Below are positions 44,351 through 52,070 of a stretch of 64,000 bases of DNA, piece by piece. Position 1 is the stretch's first letter. Each line of letters begins with the position of its first letter. The translations under genes were made by a program, and so were the position numbers. The notes beneath the pieces were generated by a model. That model saw nothing but the letters and a program-made list of their open reading frames with translations, had not been told where the DNA came from and searched no databases. This stretch comes from Phycisphaerae bacterium (lineage in GTDB: Bacteria; Planctomycetota; Phycisphaerae; UBA1845; Fen-1342), in NCBI GenBank assembly GCA_030428945.1, contig JAUIEC010000007.1, positions 124,001 through 188,000 on the forward strand. Direction: 5' to 3'.

Positions 44351-45385
44351 TCAGTAGAGCGGGGCGAGGGGGATCTGTTTTGCCTCGGTGCCGTCGTGGC
44401 AGGCCATGTGGCCTTTGCCGCGCATGATGGCGCCGCCGGCGCGGCCGTCGCGGGCGACGGCGTAGAGTCGCAGGCCGTAGCCGGGCTCGTCGCGGTCGTT
44501 GCGGAGGCGGCGTTCGGTCCTGTCGGCGACACGTTTCATGGCGGCCAGGCAGGCTTCCTGCGGGTCGAGGCCGGACCGCATGAACTCGACGACCTGGTAG
44601 CTGGTCAGGTTCTGCAGGTTGGCTTCGCCGCGGCCGGTGGATCCGGCGGCGCCGACTTCGTTGTCGACGTAGAGTCCCGCGCCGATGATCGGGGAGTCGC
44701 CGACGCGTCCGGGGATCTTGTAGGCCAGGCCGCTGGTGGTGGTGACGCCGCTGAGGTTTCCGTTGGCGTCGACGGCGCAGCAGTTGATCGTTCCGTAGGT
44801 GAACGCGGGGCTCTCGTGATCCCAGCGGCCGGCGGCCTGGCGTTCCTTTTCGCCGAGCCAGTCGTCGTTGACGGAGTTGTTTTCCTTCCACTCGAGCCAG
44901 ATGCGGCGGGCCTTGTCGGTCAGGAGGTTCTCGACCTCGAAGCCGTGGGCGACGGCGAAGTCCTGGGCCCCCTGCCCGACGATCAGGCAGTGGTCGGTGC
45001 GCTGCATGACGAGGCGGGCGACCCGGGACGGGAAGCGGATGCCTTCGAGGCAGGCGACGCCGCCGGCCTTGTGGGTCGGGCCGTGCATGCAGCAGGCGTC
45101 GAGTTGCACGACGCCGCGTTCGTTGGGCAGTCCGCCGTATCCGACGGAGGTGTCCTCGGGGTCGTCTTCGACGAGATTGACGCCGGCGATGACGGCGTCG
45201 AGGGCGTCGTCGCCGGCGCGGAGGCGTTCCATCGCGCGGGTGCAGGCGGCCAGGCCGTTGCCGCTGGCGATGACGATCGGCCGCCGGGCGGGCGGCGGCT
45301 GGGTGGCGCGGGCGGTGGCGGGCAGGACGGCGGTGACGGCGGTGGCGGCGGTGGACTGCAGCAACTGGCGGCGGGAGAGCGGCAT
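44351..45385 (-). CDS. Secreted Ntn-hydrolase: glycosylasparaginase / isoaspartyl peptidase family
   Basis: A 344-residue protein with a twin-arginine-like N-terminus (MPLSRRQLLQSTAATAVTAV...). Family pattern: 'IVIASGNGLAACTRAMERLRAGDDALDAVIAG', 'DPEDTSVGYGGLPNERGVVQLDA', 'THKAGGVACLEGIRFPSRVARLVM', quoted in pieces. The autocatalytic nucleophile is Thr199 in 'TYGTINCCAVD', followed by 'GVTTTSGLAYK' and 'RVGDSPIIGAGLYVDN'. The enzyme would hydrolyse asparagine-linked GlcNAc or isoaspartyl bonds. The start ATG 45385 follows GAGCTT. The frame is also open for 5.5 kb upstream, antisense to the pil operon, but that is not coding. Confidence 0.85.
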   Translation of the reverse strand: MPLSRRQLLQSTAATAVTAVLPATARATQPPPARRPIVIASGNGLAACTRAMERLRAGDDALDAVIAGVNLVEDDPEDTSVGYGGLPNERGVVQLDACCMHGPTHKAGGVACLEGIRFPSRVARLVMQRTDHCLIVGQGAQDFAVAHGFEVENLLTDKARRIWLEWKENNSVNDDWLGEKERQAAGRWDHESPAFTYGTINCCAVDANGNLSGVTTTSGLAYKIPGRVGDSPIIGAGLYVDNEVGAAGSTGRGEANLQNLTSYQVVEFMRSGLDPQEACLAAMKRVADRTERRLRNDRDEPGYGLRLYAVARDGRAGGAIMRGKGHMACHDGTEAKQIPLAPLY

Positions 45386-45784
45386 CGTAAGCTCCTTTTC
45401 GAGGAGGCGCGGCGCGGCGCGGCCGGTCGCCCCGTGGGATCGGGCTCGTCGGCGTTGCGCGTCTGGCGCGCGGGTGCGGACGGCCCGGGTAAGGTAGCGT
45501 TGGCGTGCCGGGGCGGGCAAGGGTGCGGGGTGCGGTCGGGGGCTGGCGGGTGACAGGCGGAAGCACTTGTCAGGCAACGCATTGCGCTCGGGGCGGTTTC
45601 CCGGTGGACTTGGCGAACGGCGTGGGGCTCGCTTATACTGCCGCTCTGGTCGCCAGCGACTCGGGGCCCGCCGCTCCCTGCACGGGGGGGCTGGTGACGG
45701 CGGAGGCGTGGCGGGTGCTGCAGCAGGCACCGGGCGGCCGGCGAGCGACAAGAGCAGAGCCATAACAAGCGAGGTACACGGATC
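45386..45784. other. 399-bp divergent intergenic region
   Basis: Between the asparaginase-type gene and pilT. It should hold both promoters; the clearest candidate is listed separately at 45610-45639. No gene is supported. Confidence 0.45.
45610..45639 (+). promoter_or_regulatory. Putative promoter of the pilT operon
   Basis: TTGGCG (45610-45615) and TATACT (45634-45639) are separated by 18 bp, a reasonable sigma70-type match, about 145 bp before the pilT start. Confidence 0.5.
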
Positions 45785-46960
45785 ATGGCTGGGGAAGTCA
45801 TTGATGACCAGGCCGCGTCCGGTGGGGGCGACGAGTCGGGCGAGAGCGCGACGCCGAAGCGGGAGCCGTTCCTGCACAAGTTCTTCCACACGGTAATCAA
45901 GAACAAGTTTTCGGATCTGCATCTGAAGGCGGGTCGTCCGGCGCACGTGCGTGCGAAGGGTGACCTGCGTGCGCTGACGGGTGGTCCGCTGACGGGCGAG
46001 CAGATTCGTGACGGGATCTTCGAGTTGCTGAGTCCGCAGCAGCAGGCGGACTACGAGAAGTACGGGGCGGTCGACTTTGCCTACGACGTGGGAGACCAGG
46101 GCAAGGCGGACCGGTTCCGGATCAACGCGTTCCAGCAGCGTGGGAACATGTCGGTGGCGGCCCGGCGGGTGAACAACGAGATTCTGCCGTTCGAGAAGCT
46201 GTTCCTGCCGGCGTCGCTGGCGAACATCGCCGAGTTCAACCAGGGGATCGTGCTGCTGGCGGGGATCACGGGATCGGGCAAGTCGACGACGATCGCGGCG
46301 ATGCTGGACTACATCAACGAGCGGTACCCGGTGCACATGGTGACGGTCGAGGACCCGATCGAGTACCTGTTCGTGGACAAGAAGGCGGTCATCAACCAGC
46401 GTGAGATCGGGATCGACTGCAACAGTTTCCACGATGCGCTGAAGTACCTGATGCGAGAAGACCCGGACGTGGTGCTGGTCGGCGAGCTGCGTGACATCGA
46501 GACGTTCAGCGCGGCGGTGCACGCGGCCGAGACGGGTCACCTGGTGTTCGGCACGATTCACGCGTCGAGTGCGGCCCAGACGATTTCGCGTATCCTGAAC
46601 CTGTTCCCGGTTGAGGAGCGGCGTTCGGTGCGGCAGTCGCTGGAGTTCAACCTGAAGAGCGTGATCTGCCAGAAGCTGGTGCCGTGCGTGAAGGATTCGC
46701 CGGTGGTGCCGATCTGCGAGATCATGATCACGAACTCGTCGATCCAGAAGCTGATTGCCGAGGAGCGTGACGCGGAGATCCTGAACGTGATCAAGTCGAA
46801 CTACGACGCGGGCATGATCGACTTCACCGAACACATCCGGCAGCGGGTGGACGAGGGCTTCATCTCGCACGAGGCCGCGTACGAAGCCGCCCCGAACCCG
46901 GACGAACTGAAGATGGCGTTGAAGGGCATCAAGACCGGCGGATCGAGCATCCTCGGCTAG
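45785..46960 (+). CDS. pilT: PilT-type retraction ATPase
   Basis: A 391-residue protein. After a variable N-terminus come 'FSDLHLKAGRPAHVRAKGDL', Walker A 'GITGSGKSTTIAAML' (about 159-173), 'MVTVEDPIEYLFVDKKAVINQREIG' (Asp box, quoted as VTVEDPIEYLF), Walker B 'DPDVVLVGELRD' (about 224-235) and His box 'GHLVFGTIHASSAAQTI', all canonical for PilT/PilU. PilT drives retraction of type IV pili at the inner membrane. Usually it is ~345 residues; the extra ~25 are an acidic N-terminal extension. It heads an operon with a GspE-like and a CvpA-like gene. No pilin or pilus assembly gene is in the window. Confidence 0.9.
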   Translation: MAGEVIDDQAASGGGDESGESATPKREPFLHKFFHTVIKNKFSDLHLKAGRPAHVRAKGDLRALTGGPLTGEQIRDGIFELLSPQQQADYEKYGAVDFAYDVGDQGKADRFRINAFQQRGNMSVAARRVNNEILPFEKLFLPASLANIAEFNQGIVLLAGITGSGKSTTIAAMLDYINERYPVHMVTVEDPIEYLFVDKKAVINQREIGIDCNSFHDALKYLMREDPDVVLVGELRDIETFSAAVHAAETGHLVFGTIHASSAAQTISRILNLFPVEERRSVRQSLEFNLKSVICQKLVPCVKDSPVVPICEIMITNSSIQKLIAEERDAEILNVIKSNYDAGMIDFTEHIRQRVDEGFISHEAAYEAAPNPDELKMALKGIKTGGSSILG

Positions 46961-46996
46961 GCATCGCCCGCCCGACCCCAGGCAGGAAACAAACGT

Positions 46997-48667
46997 ATGG
47001 ACAGCAGTCTGTTGGCCGCGATGATCGCCCAGGTTCCCCAGGGCGAGCTGTATTTCAATCCGCTGAAACTCATCGCGATCACGATCTTCTTCATCGGCTG
47101 GGTCGCGTTCGCCCAGTGGGCCGACAAGGACGCCGTGCGGGTCAACACGTTCCGGCAGGTCTGGAGCATGCTCTCGCTGGTGGTCGGGCTGCTCGGGCTG
47201 GGGCTGCTGGTCCTGATTCCGAACTTCCTGGCCGCATTGGCGGCGTACGCGGTGATCGTCGGGGCCTTCATGCTGGCGTACGTGATTCACCGCAACAACC
47301 TGGTGATCGAGGATGACCGGGTCTGCACGCCGGCGCACTTCAGGCGGCTGATGACCGAGGGTTTCCGGGGCGGCGAGAAGGGCGACAAGAAGAAGGACGT
47401 GCAGGAGAAGGTCCGGATCACGGATCACCAGCGCGAGATCGTCACGGTGCCCGAGGACGCGGTCGAGCGCGAGGTCTTCGCGGTCGTGCAGGACCTGCTG
47501 TTCGACGCCCTGCTGCGGCGGGCGAGCCGCCTGGAGGTGGTTCCGGCCGGGCAGGCGATGCGTTTCCGGACGGTGATCGACGGGGTGACGCAGAACGGCG
47601 AGTCGGTCGAGCGGGCCGACGGCGAGCGGGTGCTGGCGTTCTTCAAGGGCGTGGCGGGGCTGCGTCTGGACGAGCGTCGCAAGCCGCAGAAGGGCCAGAT
47701 CATGGCGTCGATCGGTCCGAGCAAGTACGACCTGGTGGTGCGGACGACCGGTTCGAGCCAGGGCGAGGCGGCCTCGATCCGCGTGCTGGGTGACGAGCGC
47801 GGGTACAAGGCGCCGGACCTGGGCTTCTCGGACGAGCAACTGGAGACGCTGCGCGAACTGATGGACGAATCGGGCGGGCTGATCCTGATCTCGGCCCCGG
47901 CGGGCCAGGGCCTGACGACGACGGTCTACGGGCTGACCCGGACGAACGACGCGTTCCTGCAGAACATTCAGACGCTCGAGTACGAGCGTGAACTGGAACT
48001 GGACAACATCACGCAGACGGTCTTCAACGCGAAGGGCGAGCAGAGCTTCGCCGACCAGTTGCTGCGACTGGTGCGGGCCGATCCGGACGTGCTGGTGCTG
48101 CCGCAGGTGAAGGACAAGCCGGCCGCGGTGGTGGCGGCCCAGGCGGCGGCGGGCCGGTCGACGCTGTACGTCGGCCTGGTGGCGAATGATCCGCTGGACA
48201 CGATCCGCCGCTGGCTGGGGATGGTCGGCGACGCGGAGCTGGTGGCCAAGGGTCTGCGGGCGGTGATCCATCAGCGGCTGATCCGCAAGCTGTGCGAAAC
48301 CTGCCGGGCGCCGTACAAGCCGGACGCGGCGATGCTGAAGAAGATCAACGCGCCGAAGGACGCGGTCCTCTACCGTCCGCCGGAGCAGGTGCTGGACAAG
48401 AACGGCAACCCGGTGATCTGCCAGAACTGCCACGGTCTCGGGTATGTCGGACGGACCGGCGTGTACACGATCCTGAAGGTGGACGACGCGATGCGGAAGA
48501 CGATCGCGACGGCCAAGAGCCTGTCGGAACTGAAGGCGGCGATCGCCAAGACGGGCGGGATGAGTCTGCAGCAGGCGGCCCTGCAGAAGACGTTTGACGG
48601 CACGACGAGCGTGGACGAGGTTCGCCGGGCGACCCGCCCGCCCGAGCCCCCCAAGGCGAGCAAGTAG
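46997..48667 (+). CDS. Membrane-anchored degenerate GspE/PilB-like ATPase
   Basis: A 556-residue protein. Two or three transmembrane helices (about 19-38, 55-75, 78-98) are fused to a type II secretion/type IV pilus ATPase fold ('FDALLRRASRLEVVP', 'SKYDLVVRTTGSSQGEAASIRVL'). The Walker A region reads 'APAGQGLTTTVYG', lacking the Lys of GxGKT. Walker B is 'DPDVLVLPQVKD' where active relatives have 'DPD..(M/L)VGE.RD', so it lacks the catalytic Glu. The C-terminal zinc motif CETC...CQNC and 'GRTGVYTILKVDD' are kept. It is probably an inactive structural or regulatory partner of PilT, 36 bp upstream of it. Confidence 0.85.
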   Translation: MDSSLLAAMIAQVPQGELYFNPLKLIAITIFFIGWVAFAQWADKDAVRVNTFRQVWSMLSLVVGLLGLGLLVLIPNFLAALAAYAVIVGAFMLAYVIHRNNLVIEDDRVCTPAHFRRLMTEGFRGGEKGDKKKDVQEKVRITDHQREIVTVPEDAVEREVFAVVQDLLFDALLRRASRLEVVPAGQAMRFRTVIDGVTQNGESVERADGERVLAFFKGVAGLRLDERRKPQKGQIMASIGPSKYDLVVRTTGSSQGEAASIRVLGDERGYKAPDLGFSDEQLETLRELMDESGGLILISAPAGQGLTTTVYGLTRTNDAFLQNIQTLEYERELELDNITQTVFNAKGEQSFADQLLRLVRADPDVLVLPQVKDKPAAVVAAQAAAGRSTLYVGLVANDPLDTIRRWLGMVGDAELVAKGLRAVIHQRLIRKLCETCRAPYKPDAAMLKKINAPKDAVLYRPPEQVLDKNGNPVICQNCHGLGYVGRTGVYTILKVDDAMRKTIATAKSLSELKAAIAKTGGMSLQQAALQKTFDGTTSVDEVRRATRPPEPPKASK

Positions 48668-48718
48668 CGGCCGGCAGCGGCCAGGTTTCGCGAGCCCAGA
48701 AAGCAAGGCGGAAGCGAC

Positions 48719-50497
48719 ATGGTATTCAACATCATCATCCTGGCGCTGGTGGCCGGGATCACGTTCATGCACTCGACGTTCGGGTTCTACGGCGGGTTGA
48801 TCAACCTGTTCTGCGTCCTGTTCGGGATGGTGGTCGCGTTCGGGGCGTACGAGTACGTGACGGACATGGTGACGGGTGCGACGTACATGCACGCGGCCTA
48901 CGTGGGTCCCTGCACGCTGATGCTGCTGTTCTTCCTGACGACGCTGATCCTGCGGTCGCTGGCGGACAGCCTGATTCGCGGGAACGTTCCGGCCCCGCAG
49001 TGGCTGGACACGAGCGGCGCGGCGTTCTGCGGTTTCGTCAACGCGCAGGTGACGGTCGGGATCCTGGCGATCTCGATCCTGATGCTGCCGCTGGGCGGGA
49101 ACGTGCTGGGCTTCGAGCGGATGACCCGCACGGAGGAGCGTGATCCGGATCACGACATCCTGCCGGCGATCGAGCGTCACAGCCTGTGGCTGCGGTCGGA
49201 CGAGATGGCGGTCGCGCTGTTCAACTGGATCAGCGGCGGAAGCATGCGGGGCGGGACGGCGTTCGCGTCGGTCTACCCGGACTTCACCGAGGCGGTCTTC
49301 TACTCGGGCAACACGGTGCAGGTGGAATCGTCGCCGGCGGCGACGCGTGACAAGAACGGTGACGGGTTCAAGGGCATCAAGCTGGCCGGTCCGATCTGGG
49401 AGCAGACGGGTCGCCTGGAGGACGTCAAGTACCGCCGCGAGGTGCCGAGCCAGAAGCAGAATCACCCGCGTTACGAGCGGCTCGCGTCGGGTTTCGCGCC
49501 GGCGACCGGCAACAAGCTGCTGGGTGCCCGGATCGAACTGAAGAAGGCCGCGGGGGACCGGGTCAACAACGCCGGGCGGCACGTGTTCCGCCCGACGATG
49601 ATCCGCCTGGTCGGCGACACGAACGGGCGTCCGGCCCAGTACGTCCCGCGGGCGCTGGCGAACGCGGACGACAAGATCGGGACCGACATCCGGGTGGTGG
49701 ACTTCGACAACAACTTCTCGCTGCGTGACCAGGACGCGACGATCGACGCCTACTTCGAGGTGCCCGAGGACTTCGCGCCGCGGTTCCTCGAGTACCGCCG
49801 CTATGCCCGGACCAAGGCCGAACTGGCGGCCGAGGGCGAAGGCGCCCCGAGCGGGGACCTGGTGGCCCAGAAGACGGCCGACCAGTTGCGGCAGGAGCAG
49901 GCCAGCGGGCGGCGGACGTTCGGGAACGTGGCGAGCGGCAGTGCCGAACAGGCTCTGCTGCCGCTGGGCAACACCGGCAGTCGGCAGGCGCTCGCGCAGG
50001 CCGGCGTGCAACTGGAGGGCAACCTGGTGGTCGGCGGCAGTTTCGCCGGGCCGGTGGCGCGCTTCCGCGGCAACCAGGGTGGTGCGGTCGAGCGGATGAA
50101 GGTTCCGGACGGCAAGACGATGGTGCAGATCATCTACACGCCGAAGCAGGCTCAGACGCTGGCGGGACAGGTGTTCAACTATGTCGGGCAGCTCAACCAG
50201 TACCGGGTGGTGGATGACCGCGGCAACACGCACCCGATGGTCGGTTACTACGGCAAGGTGACGCGGCGGGGCGAGGAGTACGTCGAGTTCTTCTACAACG
50301 GCGACGCGTCGGACCCGGTGGTCAATCCGGGGTACGCGTCGATGCTCGACTTCAAGGACCTGGAGCAGTCGGAGATCAACGACGCCGACAATGCCACGCT
50401 GGGCCTGTTCTTCCTGGTGCCGAAGGGCGTCCGGATCGTGCGGGTCGAGAACCAGACCGGCGACGGCGGCGACATCAACATCTCGACCGGACCCTGA
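48719..50497 (+). CDS. CvpA-like membrane protein with large extracytoplasmic domain
   Basis: A 592-residue protein. The first ~145 residues hold four hydrophobic helices (about 4-20, 24-44, 61-78, 98-119) in the order of CvpA-family membrane proteins. The remaining ~450 residues are soluble, with no recognised domain except beta-like stretches ('GRPAQYVPRALANADDKIG', 'YRVVDDRGNTHPMVGYYG'). It lies 51 bp after the pseudo-ATPase gene and 6 bp before the DinB-like gene, so the operon may continue. The function is not known; it may assemble with the ATPase-like protein in the membrane. Confidence 0.7.
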   Translation: MVFNIIILALVAGITFMHSTFGFYGGLINLFCVLFGMVVAFGAYEYVTDMVTGATYMHAAYVGPCTLMLLFFLTTLILRSLADSLIRGNVPAPQWLDTSGAAFCGFVNAQVTVGILAISILMLPLGGNVLGFERMTRTEERDPDHDILPAIERHSLWLRSDEMAVALFNWISGGSMRGGTAFASVYPDFTEAVFYSGNTVQVESSPAATRDKNGDGFKGIKLAGPIWEQTGRLEDVKYRREVPSQKQNHPRYERLASGFAPATGNKLLGARIELKKAAGDRVNNAGRHVFRPTMIRLVGDTNGRPAQYVPRALANADDKIGTDIRVVDFDNNFSLRDQDATIDAYFEVPEDFAPRFLEYRRYARTKAELAAEGEGAPSGDLVAQKTADQLRQEQASGRRTFGNVASGSAEQALLPLGNTGSRQALAQAGVQLEGNLVVGGSFAGPVARFRGNQGGAVERMKVPDGKTMVQIIYTPKQAQTLAGQVFNYVGQLNQYRVVDDRGNTHPMVGYYGKVTRRGEEYVEFFYNGDASDPVVNPGYASMLDFKDLEQSEINDADNATLGLFFLVPKGVRIVRVENQTGDGGDINISTGP

Positions 50498-50503
50498 CCG
50501 GCC

Positions 50504-51019
50504 ATGCTGGAGCGCTGGAAGACGAGCACGATCGGCCAGTTCGAGGCGTCCCTCTGCACGCTGTCGCATTGCATGCGGGCCTGTCCCGATTCGGCCTGGG
50601 ACGGTCCGGTCGGGAACCTGAAGTTCTGCCAGGTGGTGTTTCACACGCTGTTCTGCACGGACACCTACCTGGGTGCCAGCGAGCACGTGCTGAAGGACCA
50701 GGATTTCCATCGCGGGCACGCCGACTACTTCCGCGACTACGAGGAGATGGAGGACCGGCCGCAGCGGTTGCTGTACGACCGGCCGACCACCGAGGCGTAC
50801 CTGGCCCACTGTCGCGACAAGCTGCACGCGGCGGTGGCGGGCGAGACGGAGGAGACGCTGGCGGCGGCGGCCGCGTTCTCGTGGCTGTCGATCAGCCGGC
50901 TGGAGCTGTACCCGTACAACCTGCGGCACGTGCAGCACCACGCGGCGCAGTTGAGCCTGCGTCTGCGTCTGGACGCGGGGGCGGACGTCCGCTGGGTGGC
51001 GACGGGCTGGCGTGACTGA
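50504..51019 (+). CDS. DinB-superfamily protein
   Basis: A 171-residue protein. The four-helix DinB pattern is present: 'NLKFCQVVFHTLFCTDTYLGA' with His at about 49, 'LYDRPTTEAYLAHCRDKLH', and 'YPYNLRHVQHHAAQLSLRLR' with the HxxHH metal-ligand type motif (about 146-151). Proteins of this fold include thiol transferases and metal-dependent enzymes of unknown role. It begins 6 bp after the CvpA-like stop. Confidence 0.75.
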   Translation: MLERWKTSTIGQFEASLCTLSHCMRACPDSAWDGPVGNLKFCQVVFHTLFCTDTYLGASEHVLKDQDFHRGHADYFRDYEEMEDRPQRLLYDRPTTEAYLAHCRDKLHAAVAGETEETLAAAAAFSWLSISRLELYPYNLRHVQHHAAQLSLRLRLDAGADVRWVATGWRD

Positions 51020-51152
51020 TTCGGGGGCCGGGGTCCCGGGGGCCGAGAAAAGGCGGGCATGGGGCCGGGCTGGGGGAATCGTCGGGTCGGGCTTGATTTT
51101 TCCGTAAGCGCGGGTACGTTACTGTACTTGCCCGGTCGCAGTCCGGGCGTGG

Positions 51153-51224
51153 TCCCCGATAGCTCAATGGTAGAGCGAGCGGCTGTTAACCGCTAGGTTG
51201 TAGGTTCGAGTCCTACTCGGGGAG
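51153..51224 (+). tRNA. tRNA-Asn (GTT)
   Basis: A full cloverleaf of 72 nt: acceptor TCCCCGA/TCGGGGA, D-arm GCTC-N7-GAGC, anticodon stem AGCGG/CCGCT with loop CTGTTAA (anticodon GTT), variable AGGTT, T-arm GTAGG-TTCGAGT-CCTAC, discriminator G. No CCA is encoded. A GIY-YIG reading frame starts 1 nt after the discriminator. Confidence 0.95.
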
Positions 51225-51225
51225 T

Positions 51226-51504
51226 TTGCCCTACACCGTCTACGTGCTTCGCAGTTCCACCTCGGGTCGACGCTACGTCGGGCAGACCGACGATCTTGCG
51301 CGACGACTGGCCGAGCACAACGATCCAACCTCGAATCCACGCAAGTTCACCAGCCGCAACCCCGGTCCATGGACGATCGTTCACCAGGAGTCCTACCAGA
51401 CGCGGTCGGAAGCGATGAAGCGGGAGAAGTGGCTCAAGTCCGGCGTTGGACGCGAGTGGCTGGACCGGCACGTTGGTAGAGCGAGTCCACCTTCGGCGGA
51501 TTAA
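51226..51504 (+). CDS. URI-type GIY-YIG nuclease
   Basis: A 92-residue protein starting at TTG 51226, directly after tRNA-Asn, without a Shine-Dalgarno. Motifs of the UvrC/Intron-type GIY-YIG nuclease domain are 'YTVYVL' (GIY), 'GRRYVGQTDDLARRLAEHN' (YIG and Arg), and 'SEAMKREKWLKS' (Glu). The 3' end (from about 51473) runs into a tRNA-Asn-like sequence and stops in its anticodon loop, so the C-terminus is partly foreign. It is short but complete for a GIY-YIG domain. Translation may use transcripts from the tRNA promoter. Confidence 0.7.
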   Translation: MPYTVYVLRSSTSGRRYVGQTDDLARRLAEHNDPTSNPRKFTSRNPGPWTIVHQESYQTRSEAMKREKWLKSGVGREWLDRHVGRASPPSAD

Positions 51505-51602
51505 CCGCCAGGCCGCAGGGTCGAGTCCTATTCGGGGAGTTTGCCTTACACCGTCTACGTGCTTCGCAGTTCCAGCTCGGGTCGACGCTACGTCGGCCAA
51601 GG
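51473..51602 (+). repeat. Degraded copy of tRNA-Asn 3' part plus GIY-YIG 5' end
   Basis: Positions 51473-51539 resemble tRNA-Asn from the D-arm to the discriminator (T-arm TCGAGTCCTATTCGGGGAG), but the anticodon region is altered to GGCGG-ATTAA-CCGCC, losing the GTT anticodon. Positions 51541-51599 repeat the first 20 codons of the GIY-YIG gene with few changes. After about 51600 the match ends abruptly. Confidence 0.75.
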
Positions 51603-51623
51603 AAGAACGGATGCAAGTGACGC

Positions 51624-51851
51624 CTACTCCGCCAGCTTCTTCAAGGCGCGGCCAAAGCGCTTGTGCACACCCTCGACCGCCTTGTTGAACTTGCGCTCCT
51701 CGGCAGGGTCCCGGACGGGTGTGAGCACGAGCGAGCGGCCGTCGCTGATAATCTCGAACGGCGTTTCGGGTGTCGCTCGAATCAGCTCGAGGATCGCCCG
51801 GTCGATCACCAACGCGTAGCTGTTGCCGTGCTTTGTAAGGGTCTTGACCAT
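51624..51851 (-). CDS. AbrB/MazE-type DNA-binding protein (orphan antitoxin-like)
   Basis: A 75-residue protein (start at 51851, GGAGG 8 nt upstream; an ATG at 51875 is less likely). 'MVKTLTKHGNSYALVIDRAILELI' is the SpoVT/AbrB swapped-hairpin pattern (given here in part as KTLTKHGNSYALVIDRAIL), then 'PFEIISDGRSLVLTPV' and a basic helical tail. Such proteins are antitoxins or transition regulators. No toxin gene follows or precedes; the gene is flanked by two fragments of the tRNA-Asn/GIY-YIG junction. Confidence 0.75.
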   Translation of the reverse strand: MVKTLTKHGNSYALVIDRAILELIRATPETPFEIISDGRSLVLTPVRDPAEERKFNKAVEGVHKRFGRALKKLAE

Positions 51852-51880
51852 CGAGAGATCCTCCATCGTACGCAAGTCGT

Positions 51881-51899
51881 GTACTTACAGTGTATGTAC
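51881..51899. promoter_or_regulatory. Palindromic operator candidate for the AbrB-like gene
   Basis: GTACTTACAGTGTATGTAC is a 19-bp near-perfect palindrome (one mismatched pair, one central base), about 30 bp upstream of the AbrB-like start codon. It is a good place for autorepression, as in other antitoxin genes. Confidence 0.5.
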
Positions 51900-51973
51900 A
51901 AAGGAGTGACGTGGCAAGCCCCCTCGCGGAGAAGGCGCGAGCGTGTCGCCGGGAGCGTTGCTGCCAGGTGCGG

Positions 51974-52004
51974 TCGGGGAGTTTGCCTCACACCGTCTAC
52001 GTGC
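51974..52004 (+). repeat. Third copy of the tRNA-Asn/GIY-YIG junction (short)
   Basis: Thirty-one bases match the end of tRNA-Asn (TCGGGGAG) and the first seven codons of the GIY-YIG frame. It lies to the right of the AbrB-like gene in the same orientation as the other two copies. Confidence 0.7.
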
Positions 52005-52070
52005 GGCCTGCCCGCCCCTGCCTCTGGCATCTGCCTTCCGTTTCCTGATCCACCGCGAACCGAGCCGCGG

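Noticed and set aside
45386-50941. A minus-strand frame open for 5.5 kb across the pilT, pseudo-ATPase, CvpA-like and DinB-like genes, continuous with the asparaginase frame
   Set aside because: It is antisense to four well-supported genes. Long open antisense frames are usual in high-GC codon use, and its product is low-complexity (Arg/His/Val-rich). Only the 44351-45385 part is real.
51193-51600. A minus-strand frame with the ending 'QTPRVGLEPTT'
   Set aside because: This is the well-known spurious translation antisense to tRNA/GIY-YIG junctions; the real signal is on the plus strand.
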